A stretch of 25,690 nt of DNA from Oscillospiraceae bacterium. Its GTDB lineage: Bacteria > Bacillota > Clostridia > Christensenellales > Aristaeellaceae. The position numbers were made by a program, and so were the translations under genes. Where the stretch lies: positions 1-25,690 of the forward strand of contig JAISBH010000018.1 of the NCBI GenBank assembly GCA_031266295.1, written 5' to 3'. Within the stretch, counting starts at the first letter, position 1. Every line of letters begins with the position of its first letter. The notes beneath the pieces were generated by a model. That model made no database searches and was not told the origin of the DNA. It saw only the letters and a list, made by a program, of their open reading frames with translations. This document shows positions 8,451 through 15,081 of the stretch, in pieces.

Positions 8451-9479
8451 CTATAATAAACCAGCCACATCGGCGGCACGAGCACCTAGCTCAACGCGCA
8501 GCGCGTCCCGATCCGGCACGTACGCTTTGATTACATCCAGCTTGCCGACAATGTCGAACGCCGGAGCATCCGCCGGAACAAACACACTCTGCCCTGGTCT
8601 TACCGACAGATTGAACTCGCCGCCCGCCAGCCGCCCTGCGCCCAACGCCGTCAGCATCGCAAACGAACCGTCGTCCCCGACTTGGGGCATCACGCCGCGC
8701 ACCGCCAGCCGCTCCAGCGCGAAGTATTCGTCCGCAATGTAGATTGTCCGAGCGTTTACACCGTCCAGCAGCGTCACGCCGGACAGCGACTCTCCCAAGG
8801 CCTCCGGCTTGATTACATTCAAAGCATGGTCGATGTGCAGTTCGCGTAGATTCCCTTTCGCGTCGCGGCGCATACCGTCCCATAGCCGATACGTAACGTC
8901 GCTGGACTGCTGTATCTCATATAGCACGATACCCGCGCCAATAGCGTGCACAGTCCCCGCCGGGATGTAGAACACCTCGCCAGGTTGAACGAATACGCTG
9001 TTGAAACATGCCTCGACACGATCGGCCGCGTCCGGCTCGAACATGCGCGACAGCTCGCGCCGCAGCGTCTCAGCCCCGATGCCGGGGAGCAGTCCGTATA
9101 CTAGCTTCGCTCCCGGCTCGGCCTTGAGTATCAGCCACGCCTCGGTTTTTCCCAACTTGCCTTCGTTTTCCGCCGCATAGGCGTTGTCCGGATGAACCTG
9201 CACGCTTAAGCGGTCGCGCGCGTCTATCAGTTTCAATAGCAGGGGAAACGTACCCGCAGCGCGTGTTCCAGTCAGCGACACGCCGAAGCGCTCAATCAAT
9301 TCGGTCAGAGGCGTGCCGCTGCTATCGCGACTTTCCAGACCGGTTAGCGCTGAGATCTCCAGGCTTTCGCCCGTGCGCTCGTCCGGGGTATCCTTGCCGA
9401 ACATAGAGCGCAAAGCGCTGCCGCCCCATGGAGTCTGTGCACCGTGCCTGTACGCGGGATTCATTATGAACGGTATCAC
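8451..9479 (-). CDS. manA: Mannose-6-phosphate isomerase, class I (cupin)
   Basis: Zinc enzyme interconverting mannose-6-phosphate and fructose-6-phosphate, feeding either mannose use or GDP-mannose and glycan synthesis. The 342-residue protein fits the short bacterial class. Zinc ligands are visible as Gln94 and His96 (LSVQVHPDNA), Glu113 (KTEAWLIL) and His178 (IPAGTVHAIG), with the family stretch QQSSDVTYRLWD containing the likely catalytic Arg. The start is GTG at 9477-9479, chosen because TGGAGG sits five bases upstream; an ATG five codons inside is less well placed. It lies 26 bp after an exported unknown gene and 56 bp before the FHA gene. Its place at the head of a wall operon hints at supply of mannose for surface glycans, but that is inference. 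Confidence 0.95.
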   Translation of the reverse strand: MIPFIMNPAYRHGAQTPWGGSALRSMFGKDTPDERTGESLEISALTGLESRDSSGTPLTELIERFGVSLTGTRAAGTFPLLLKLIDARDRLSVQVHPDNAYAAENEGKLGKTEAWLILKAEPGAKLVYGLLPGIGAETLRRELSRMFEPDAADRVEACFNSVFVQPGEVFYIPAGTVHAIGAGIVLYEIQQSSDVTYRLWDGMRRDAKGNLRELHIDHALNVIKPEALGESLSGVTLLDGVNARTIYIADEYFALERLAVRGVMPQVGDDGSFAMLTALGAGRLAGGEFNLSVRPGQSVFVPADAPAFDIVGKLDVIKAYVPDRDALRVELGARAADVAGLL

Positions 9480-9505
9480 TAAGGCCTCCAGTTTTCGAAC
9501 AGACC

Positions 9506-10228
9506 CTAATCTAAGTTCGCATCATCCGTGACACGCCAGCGTTCCTCGTTGCAGGTCAGATTCACAAGGTATGTGCCGAATGACTCGCCATTCTCCAACG
9601 ATATGAACTCTATCGCCAGCTGCGCCACAGCGTCCGGAGTCGCGTCATCGTACCAATACAGCGTTTGATCCGAACCGATCCACTCTGAGCCGACAGACTT
9701 GGCGGCCTCGCTTATCCGATCCCATACCTTCAGCACGCCGCCTACTGCGGTCCAGCGATATATGCACGCTATAGGTTCGCCGGTTTCCGTTTCCAGTGCA
9801 ACCTCAAGCGGAAGTCCGGGTAAGTTGTTCGCGCCGGGCGTGAACGCGCGCAGCGTATCCAGGTGCATCACACCAGCGCCTATTGACGCCGTCAACCGCA
9901 GCGCGAGCGAATCGGAGCCGGTGTTCATCAACAGGTCCGGGTTGTACATGATCGCGATCGTGCCGTATCCTCCATTCTGGATAAAATCGGCCAGATGAAA
10001 CGCAATCCAGTTTTCCTTATCATCCTGCGTCAACAGCCCGTTTTCAATCAGTGTATCAGACATGGATTCGAGGAACAACTCGTAGTCCGGGCGCAGTTCC
10101 TTCAGCGCCTCGGGGGACAAGAACGCCGAACTGCGCGCCGAAGCGGCAGCCGCGCCCAACAACAGACACAGCGCGCACGCCGAGCACACAGCCAACAACA
10201 ACGCGATAAAACGTTTCAACAGTAACAT
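9506..10228 (-). CDS. Exported protein of unknown function
   Basis: I do not recognise this family. The 240-residue product starts with a strong signal peptide (MLLLKRF, then a Leu/Ala/Cys-rich core, likely cleavage near ASA-R). The CSACAL stretch inside the core holds Cys residues but does not make a convincing lipobox. The mature part of about 208 residues looks globular, mixed alpha/beta, mildly acidic, with a WIAFHLADFIQNGGYGTIA segment in the first half and a C-terminal half rich in short strands (IACIYRWTAVGGVLKVWDRI, GTYLVNLTCNEERWRV). TAGGAG six bases before the ATG supports the start. It is the first gene of the eight-gene minus-strand run and is followed by manA after 26 bp. Surface or envelope location is inferred from the signal peptide. 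Confidence 0.8.
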   Translation of the reverse strand: MLLLKRFIALLLAVCSACALCLLLGAAAASARSSAFLSPEALKELRPDYELFLESMSDTLIENGLLTQDDKENWIAFHLADFIQNGGYGTIAIMYNPDLLMNTGSDSLALRLTASIGAGVMHLDTLRAFTPGANNLPGLPLEVALETETGEPIACIYRWTAVGGVLKVWDRISEAAKSVGSEWIGSDQTLYWYDDATPDAVAQLAIEFISLENGESFGTYLVNLTCNEERWRVTDDANLD

Positions 10229-10405
10229 ACCGATCTCCTAACATAAAGAGAAACCTATCTCTAGAACGAATAGGCAATACAACTTCTTCCCAGTCATATA
10301 TTTTACATGATTCTGTAACATTCTTATTGTGGAGTGCAAACGAATGTCAGGCACCTGTTTTTTTGTCAAAATGGAGCGAGTTGATCGCATAAATCAGGGG
10401 TGGTG

Positions 10406-10433
10406 TTGACAAGTGGCGATGATAGTGTACAAT
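10406..10433 (+). promoter_or_regulatory. Sigma-A-type promoter for the metallo-hydrolase/VOC pair
   Basis: TTGACA at 10406-10411 and TACAAT at 10428-10433 with 16 bp between. Transcription would begin near 10440, leaving a very short leader carrying GGGGGAG five bases before the ATG at 10454. The rest of the 225-bp divergent gap (10229-10405) holds no clear minus-strand promoter pair, although a TTGACA on the minus strand at 10364-10369 lacks a matching -10 box. Confidence 0.8.
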
Positions 10434-10453
10434 GACACCATGGGGGGAGTAAT

Positions 10454-11281
10454 ATGGCGCAAAACATCCATGTAACATACCTGGAACACAGCGCATTCGC
10501 CGTTTATACCGACAGGACGGCGCTGATATTCGACTACGCTCGTCCCACGCCGAGCCGCGAGACGCCGGTGTCGTCCGAGCGCTTCCCTGGCGGATACGTT
10601 ACATCTGAGTTGCTGAAGACGTTCGAGCGTGTGCGCGTATTCGCCAGTCACAGCCACAGCGACCATTATGTCCGAGATATATTCAAGTGGATGGGGCACA
10701 AGGGGATCGACTATATCTTAAGCTATGAGATTGACGGCGCGCCATCGGGCTATAAACTCGCCCCAGGCGAGACGCGGGTATTCCCGGACATGACCATCAC
10801 TGCACGAGACTCGACGGATCTGGGCGTCTCGTTCATGATCGATTGGCATGGAGCGGGTGATGAAACCGGCCAAACGACCGGAATAAAGCTCTTTCACGCG
10901 GGTGACTTGAATCTGTGGCACTGGCGCGACGAATCTACGCTGCGCGAGATTGAACAAGCTGAGGCAGCGTTCTATGCCGCGATGGAACCCATATATGGGA
11001 CGCACGTCGATTTGGCGTTCTTCCCTGTTGACCCGCGTCAAGGTGCAATGTACGACGCAGGGGCAGTACACTTCATCGCAAGGGTGCAGCCGTCGTTGTT
11101 CTTCCCGATGCACTTCCAGGGGCGCGCCGACGTCGCGATGGAATTTTCGCGCCGCAACGCCGAACGACACACAACGGTCATACCTCTAACTAAACCGGGC
11201 GAGACCGTCGAAGCCGCCAAAGACGCCTCCGGCATCCTGCGCGCGCTCTATCCATATACCGCCAGAACACCCGTTAACTAA
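10454..11281 (+). CDS. Metallo-beta-lactamase-fold hydrolase
   Basis: A 275-residue cytoplasmic protein of the metallo-beta-lactamase fold. Metal-binding motif HSHSDH at residues 66-71 (ASHSHSDHY), a third metal-site segment FHAGDLNLWHW (His148, Asp151) and a late FFPMHFQGR with His220 complete the set for a two-metal site. The N-terminal VTYLEHSAFAVYTDRTALIFDY strand pattern resembles the UlaG-like/Zn-dependent hydrolase branch. The substrate cannot be read from the sequence. The start ATG follows GGGGGAG and a consensus promoter. The VOC gene follows 20 bp later, so the two are probably co-transcribed. There is no signal peptide and no beta-CASP extension, which speaks against a secreted beta-lactamase or an RNase J-type nuclease. 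Confidence 0.9.
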   Translation: MAQNIHVTYLEHSAFAVYTDRTALIFDYARPTPSRETPVSSERFPGGYVTSELLKTFERVRVFASHSHSDHYVRDIFKWMGHKGIDYILSYEIDGAPSGYKLAPGETRVFPDMTITARDSTDLGVSFMIDWHGAGDETGQTTGIKLFHAGDLNLWHWRDESTLREIEQAEAAFYAAMEPIYGTHVDLAFFPVDPRQGAMYDAGAVHFIARVQPSLFFPMHFQGRADVAMEFSRRNAERHTTVIPLTKPGETVEAAKDASGILRALYPYTARTPVN

Positions 11282-11301
11282 CATACAAAGGAGACCAACA
11301 T

Positions 11302-11670
11302 ATGACATTCAGGATCGCGCACACCAACTTCAACGTAGCCAATGTGGACGCCGCCGTAACGTTCTACAAGAAAGCTCTCGGGCTCAAGGAAATGAGACGC
11401 AGCGTTGCGTCCGACGGTCGCTTCACCATTGTATTCATGGGCGACGAAAAATCCGAATACCTTCTAGAATTGACCCAACTGACGGATCACCCGCAAAAAT
11501 ACGACCTAGGCGAGAATGAACTGCATGTAGCCTTCGTAGTTGATGACTTCAACGCCGCGCACAAACTGCACAAAGAGATGGGTTGCATCTGCTATGAAAA
11601 CGAGGGTACGGGCATCTATTTTATTGAGGATCCCGATGGCTATTGGCTGGAAATAGTACCTCAACGCTGA
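11302..11670 (+). CDS. VOC-family protein, glyoxalase I-like (lactoylglutathione lyase-like)
   Basis: A 122-residue vicinal-oxygen-chelate protein. Two beta-alpha-beta-beta-beta modules are visible, starting FRIAHTNFNV and ELHVAFVVDD, and each carries its metal ligands: His7, Glu56 (YLLELTQ), His75 (NELHVAF) and Glu117 (GYWLEIVPQ). This full His-Glu-His-Glu set matches the metal site of glyoxalase I, so detoxification of a methylglyoxal adduct is plausible; in a low-glutathione anaerobe the thiol cofactor is unknown. AAAGGAG precedes the ATG. It forms a two-gene unit with the hydrolase upstream, and a pairing of a glyoxalase I-like with a metallo-hydrolase invites comparison with glyoxalase I/II, although the hydrolase is not of the typical glyoxalase II type. 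Confidence 0.92.
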   Translation: MTFRIAHTNFNVANVDAAVTFYKKALGLKEMRRSVASDGRFTIVFMGDEKSEYLLELTQLTDHPQKYDLGENELHVAFVVDDFNAAHKLHKEMGCICYENEGTGIYFIEDPDGYWLEIVPQR

Positions 11671-11741
11671 CAACCATGTGACTTCATCCACTTCCAAGCT
11701 TCCCAAATAATCAAACAGCGGCCACTTCCGGTATCAAGGGT

Positions 11742-11832
11742 TACAAGGGGGGGGATATCTCCCCTTTGGCGGGCGGTTCTTAAGGGGGCAAAGCCCCCTA
11801 TGTCGTCTTTTGGCACTTTCTGTAACCAGAAA
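11742..11832. repeat. GC-rich multi-hairpin intergenic element
   Basis: Three inverted repeats follow one another between the converging VOC and LuxR genes: GGGGA-tatc-TCCCC with flanking AAGG/CCTT possibilities, AGGGGGC-aaa-GCCCCCT at 11783-11799, and TTTCTG-taac-CAGAAA at 11817-11832. Long G and C runs stand out from the surrounding coding DNA. The layout suggests a mobile or dispersed intergenic repeat, or a compound terminator. Only one copy is visible here, so copy number cannot be judged. Confidence 0.5.
11783..11799. terminator. Likely two-sided terminator hairpin
   Basis: A perfect 7-bp stem AGGGGGC/GCCCCCT around the loop aaa, between the ends of the VOC gene and the converging LuxR gene. 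On the plus strand a T-richer stretch (gtcgtctttt) follows a few bases later; on the minus strand only a short TTAAG follows. Confidence 0.55.
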
Positions 11833-11843
11833 TCAAATTCTTT

Positions 11844-14396
11844 TTATCCCATGATTTTCTTTTCCATTGCGAAACGCAGCGCGTCCGCCAGACTGCTCGC
11901 GCCCAGTTTGTCGTACAGCGAGTTAATTACGAGCTTGACCGTGTTGATCGAGATCTGACGGTGAGCGGCGATCTCGGAACGGGACAATCCGTGCGACAGG
12001 TCAACCAGCACCTCCTTCTCACGCTGGGATAGGGGCACATCGTTGTTCGTCGGGTGCGCCGCGCGATACACGGCGATAACATGCGCCTGCTGCTTAGCGT
12101 AGGCCGACGCCTTGCGCTGAATCGTCTCCAGCCACTCGTCGGGAATCCCGGAATCACCCGACCTCAGCGCGGAGGCGGCCAGCGTGCGCATATCCTTGCC
12201 CATCTCGATGAACGGCATAATGATTCCATTGTCTCGCGCGTTGTAGTAGGCGAGGCGCAGCGCGACGAACGCGGCGGCCTTGTCCTTTGTCAGATACCGG
12301 GCGCACGCTGTCAGAGCGAGTACGTTTATTCGGCCGTAGAGTATCGACTCGCGCTGGAGCATCTCGTCGGTGTAAGCGAACAGGTCGCCGTATTGCTTGG
12401 TTATGTAATAGTACCGAACTTTCAGCTGATTGCCGTAGTTCTCAATGAACGCGCTGTGGCCGTACGGTGTTATCCGGCCGCGCAGCCACGCGGAGAACTG
12501 CTCCGGCATTCTAAGCATATAGCAATAATAGGCGCGCGTGATGGCGCAGGTGATATACCTCGCGCTGTAATCAGTTTCGTCCAGCTGCGAGTCCACTTCG
12601 CGCAGCGCCTCCTCCGCCTTGCTCAAATCTCCCTGTGCGAACGCTATGAGCATTAGATAAGTCAGCGCCCTGTGCGCGATGTCATATTGGCTGCTGCGCC
12701 ACGCCTGCGATAATCCCTGGCGCAAGAAGGACTCCGCCGTGCTCAGGTCATTCCGGTAGTACGCCAGTTCCCCGCGCGCGCAGTCGTCGATGCCGGCCAT
12801 ACCGCCCTTCAGGCAGTGCGCCACGCTTTTGGCGGCTTCAGCCAGCGCCGCTATGTACGCCTCCGGGGCGCCCTTGGAGGAGTCGCCTACATGGGAGAAC
12901 CACGGCGGGGTCTGGTTGTTCTCAATCTGGTTTTGATAGATCGGAAAGGGCGAGCGCGTAAAGTGCTCATCCCCGAGCGCGAAATACTCGTGAAAGTCGA
13001 ACCGTCCGTCGATGGTTGACATAAGCTGGCGGATCACGCCCATGCAGTAGTACAGTCCGCCCAACATGCGACCGGCAAACGCGGTCTGCGGCGCGGCGTT
13101 ATATTTGTGCGCGTACTTTTCGGCCATCCGGAATGCATCCTCGATCATGCCCGCGCTCACTAGAGCGCGCACATGGGTAACCGCTGAAAAATCGACCGTA
13201 TCGAAAACGTTTTTTGGAGCGTTATCAAATATTTTCTTTGTAAGCAAAGCCACATCGCGCGGCATCTGCGCCTGAAATCGGAACAGCACCGCGACTATAT
13301 CGGAATAAGCGCCGATGTTTTCATAGTATGTTATCGCGCTTGCGTAGAAGTCGTTCGCGCAGCACCATTCGGCGGCCTTCGCGTAGGTGTCGTGTTTCTC
13401 TTCAACCGTTAAGCAGTTCTGGTTCTGGCTTAGCAGATCCATGAACAGATGGTGAACATGGTATACGTTCAAGTAGAAGTCATGGCGGACATACGCGCTG
13501 AGCTGCTCCAGCTCCTCCACCAGCGCATCATCCCCGGCCAGCGTACGTACTAAATCGGTGGCCAGTCGGTCGATTAGCGACAGTCGGGTCAACAGTCGCT
13601 TCAAGCGCGGCGATATGGTCTGAAGTATCTCGGATTCGATCAGTTTGAAGATGTTCTGCTTTAACGCGCCAAGCGCGGGTACGACATAATCCGGCGACTT
13701 GGCGAGCGAGCGCGCAAGCAGGTTGATGGCGAACGCCCAGCCGCCCGTAGTGGCGTAGACGTCCTTCAGATGCCGATCGCCCAGCGGGATCGACTGACTG
13801 CTGTAGTACGCAGCGATCTCTGCTTCTGTGAAGCGTAGTTCCTCTTCATCCAAGCTGGCGAACCGATCCTCCGACATCAGATCCAGAAAGTTGATGCTTG
13901 GCACGCTCCTGGATATGAGTATCAGCCGCATATTGCGCTGTTCATAGTGCGCGAGCCTGTCTACAAACCGCAGAACCGACGCGTCGTTGATCAAATGGAA
14001 GTCGTCTAGCACGATGGCATATTGGCGGTCGGGCTTGAGCGTGCCGCTGGTAAGCAAGGCGAATCTGGTGAATGTATCGTCGGAATCTGGGAACCCAATC
14101 TCGGTAAGGTGCCTCGCGTATCCCTCGCTGCCTATGGACGCGGCATGAACATAATTCTCCCAGAACCGCGTGGCGAGATTACACTGCGCGGTCAGCTGAA
14201 TCCACGTAGCGGATATGCCTGCTTTCTGCAGAAAGCATTCCACGGCGCGGGTCTTGCCATATCCCATTCCTGCCGTAACGATCACCAACGGTCGCTTGAC
14301 AGCGTCTTCAAGCAGCGTGTGAAGGCGCTGCCGATCATAGAACAGCCCATTGGTTTTCCCAGTTGCCACTGTGCCACCTTCGCAACCTGTCGTCAT
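11844..14396 (-). CDS. LuxR-family regulator with STAND ATPase (MalT-like)
   Basis: An 850-residue transcription activator of the MalT type, normally switched on by binding a small molecule and ATP. Order of parts: P-loop ATPase with Walker A TAGMGYGKTR (41-50) and Walker B YAIVLDDFH (about 126-134), then SRSVPS as the likely sensor strand; a winged-helix and helical arm (about 190-330); a long TPR-like helical region (about 340-780); and a C-terminal LuxR helix-turn-helix (about 789-850) with LSQREKEVLVDLSHGLS and ISINTVKLVINSLYDKLG. The start ATG has a GGGGG-containing ribosome site and a near-consensus promoter about 50 bases upstream. It stands alone between two converging units, so its targets are unknown; it could control the neighbouring hydrolase/VOC pair or distant genes. 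The length and domain order argue against a defence-type STAND protein, since no effector domain is present. Confidence 0.95.
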   Translation of the reverse strand: MTTGCEGGTVATGKTNGLFYDRQRLHTLLEDAVKRPLVIVTAGMGYGKTRAVECFLQKAGISATWIQLTAQCNLATRFWENYVHAASIGSEGYARHLTEIGFPDSDDTFTRFALLTSGTLKPDRQYAIVLDDFHLINDASVLRFVDRLAHYEQRNMRLILISRSVPSINFLDLMSEDRFASLDEEELRFTEAEIAAYYSSQSIPLGDRHLKDVYATTGGWAFAINLLARSLAKSPDYVVPALGALKQNIFKLIESEILQTISPRLKRLLTRLSLIDRLATDLVRTLAGDDALVEELEQLSAYVRHDFYLNVYHVHHLFMDLLSQNQNCLTVEEKHDTYAKAAEWCCANDFYASAITYYENIGAYSDIVAVLFRFQAQMPRDVALLTKKIFDNAPKNVFDTVDFSAVTHVRALVSAGMIEDAFRMAEKYAHKYNAAPQTAFAGRMLGGLYYCMGVIRQLMSTIDGRFDFHEYFALGDEHFTRSPFPIYQNQIENNQTPPWFSHVGDSSKGAPEAYIAALAEAAKSVAHCLKGGMAGIDDCARGELAYYRNDLSTAESFLRQGLSQAWRSSQYDIAHRALTYLMLIAFAQGDLSKAEEALREVDSQLDETDYSARYITCAITRAYYCYMLRMPEQFSAWLRGRITPYGHSAFIENYGNQLKVRYYYITKQYGDLFAYTDEMLQRESILYGRINVLALTACARYLTKDKAAAFVALRLAYYNARDNGIIMPFIEMGKDMRTLAASALRSGDSGIPDEWLETIQRKASAYAKQQAHVIAVYRAAHPTNNDVPLSQREKEVLVDLSHGLSRSEIAAHRQISINTVKLVINSLYDKLGASSLADALRFAMEKKIMG

Positions 14397-14447
14397 ATAT
14401 TAGCCCCCGCTTCCGTCGCTGCGGCATTTTGATAGCAATATGCTGTA

Positions 14448-14475
14448 ATTATACAGAAGTCTTGGGAAAAGTCAA
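14448..14475 (-). promoter_or_regulatory. Sigma-A-type promoter for the LuxR regulator
   Basis: On the minus strand TTGACT (14470-14475) and a perfect TATAAT (14448-14453) are separated by 16 bp. The predicted start of transcription is near 14441, giving a leader of about 45 bases before the ATG at 14396. Confidence 0.82.
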
Positions 14476-14745
14476 TTAATGTACCGCACATAGTTTGCGT
14501 AATATTTGATTAATACCAGCGCCATAAAATAGAAACACAGTAGGCGTAACAGTCATCGCTATTCACAACCAATTGTATATGTGCCAGTAATTGGTAATTG
14601 GGGGTGTTTTGCGAACGGATGTATTACTTTTTGTGGTAAAAGTGGGAGCGTCGGAGGCGTTTTGCGTACGTTAATATCCTACTTCACAGTATAAAGCGCG
14701 CATAACGAGAAGTGTATTATATTATATAACGGAGGGTATCCTGCA
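14476..14745. other. AT-rich intergenic region between the LuxR gene and the 77-residue gene
   Basis: The full gap is 349 bp. Beyond the LuxR promoter it is clearly AT-richer than the coding DNA. It holds an imperfect 15-bp direct repeat (listed separately) and a doubled TAATTGG at about 14588-14600. Just before the small gene, TATTAT/TATAAC sequences lie near 14720 but no -35 box is well spaced, so the plus-strand promoter is not resolved. GGAGGG stands about ten bases before the ATG at 14746. No tRNA, small RNA or further ORF is apparent. Confidence 0.5.
14603..14670 (+). repeat. Imperfect 15-bp direct repeat, 53-bp period
   Basis: GGTGTTTTGCGAACG at 14603-14617 and GGCGTTTTGCGTACG at 14656-14670 match at 13 of 15 positions. 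The copies are five helical turns apart (53 bp), on the same face of the DNA, and lie upstream of the small plus-strand gene and of the LuxR gene on the other side. They could be a paired binding site, but chance is not excluded. Confidence 0.35.
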
Positions 14746-14979
14746 ATGATTAACGACAAGTGGAGACTGATAACGGATCCGGAGCTGGTTGATCTTGCAT
14801 TGAAACATGGCGAGATCAGGACGCAGGTACATACCTCTCCGGATGAACACTACGTCGTACGCTTCTACACCAAAAAGTCTTGGATGAAGGGCAACGGCTC
14901 ATACTTCCTGCGGTTGACCTTTCCAAAGAACGATGAGTTGGCTCAGAAGCTGATGGAGGGTTCAAAGGCGTCGTCGTGA
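14746..14979 (+). CDS. Small protein of unknown function (77 residues)
   Basis: I do not recognise the family. The product is a soluble, charged protein of 77 residues with no signal peptide or membrane segment. It looks like a short helix (DPELVDLALKHGEI) followed by two or three strands (RTQVHT, HYVVRFYTKK, YFLRLTF) and a C-terminal helix (DELAQKLME). Support for a real gene: it starts with ATG after a GGAGGG ribosome site, ends just before a terminator hairpin, has coding-like third positions, and no larger ORF overlaps it. It stands alone between the LuxR regulator and htpG. Confidence 0.7.
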   Translation: MINDKWRLITDPELVDLALKHGEIRTQVHTSPDEHYVVRFYTKKSWMKGNGSYFLRLTFPKNDELAQKLMEGSKASS

Positions 14980-15050
14980 TTGATGGATGCGTTACTTATG
15001 ACAAGGCCGTGCGGCAAGCGCGGTGCAGAATACGAATGAGGACGGCCGAA

Positions 15051-15074
15051 GGGAGGGAAAAAGGCTTCCCTCCC
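15051..15074. terminator. Two-sided hairpin terminator between the small gene and htpG
   Basis: GGGAGGGAA (15051-15059) and TTCCCTCCC (15066-15074) form a perfect 9-bp stem around a 6-nt loop. It sits about 70 bp after the plus-strand stop and only 8 bp after the htpG stop, serving both converging genes. The T-tract is weak on both strands (AAATTATTATAT follows on the plus strand). Confidence 0.65.
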
Positions 15075-15081
15075 CAAATTA

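Noticed and set aside
10341..10369. Minus-strand promoter with TTGACA for the exported protein and wall operon
   Set aside because: A perfect -35 is present but no -10 box at 16-18 bp; the operon promoter stays unresolved.
11844..14396. STAND ATPase as an anti-phage defence protein
   Set aside because: It ends in a LuxR helix-turn-helix and has no nuclease, TIR or other effector domain; no other defence genes are near.
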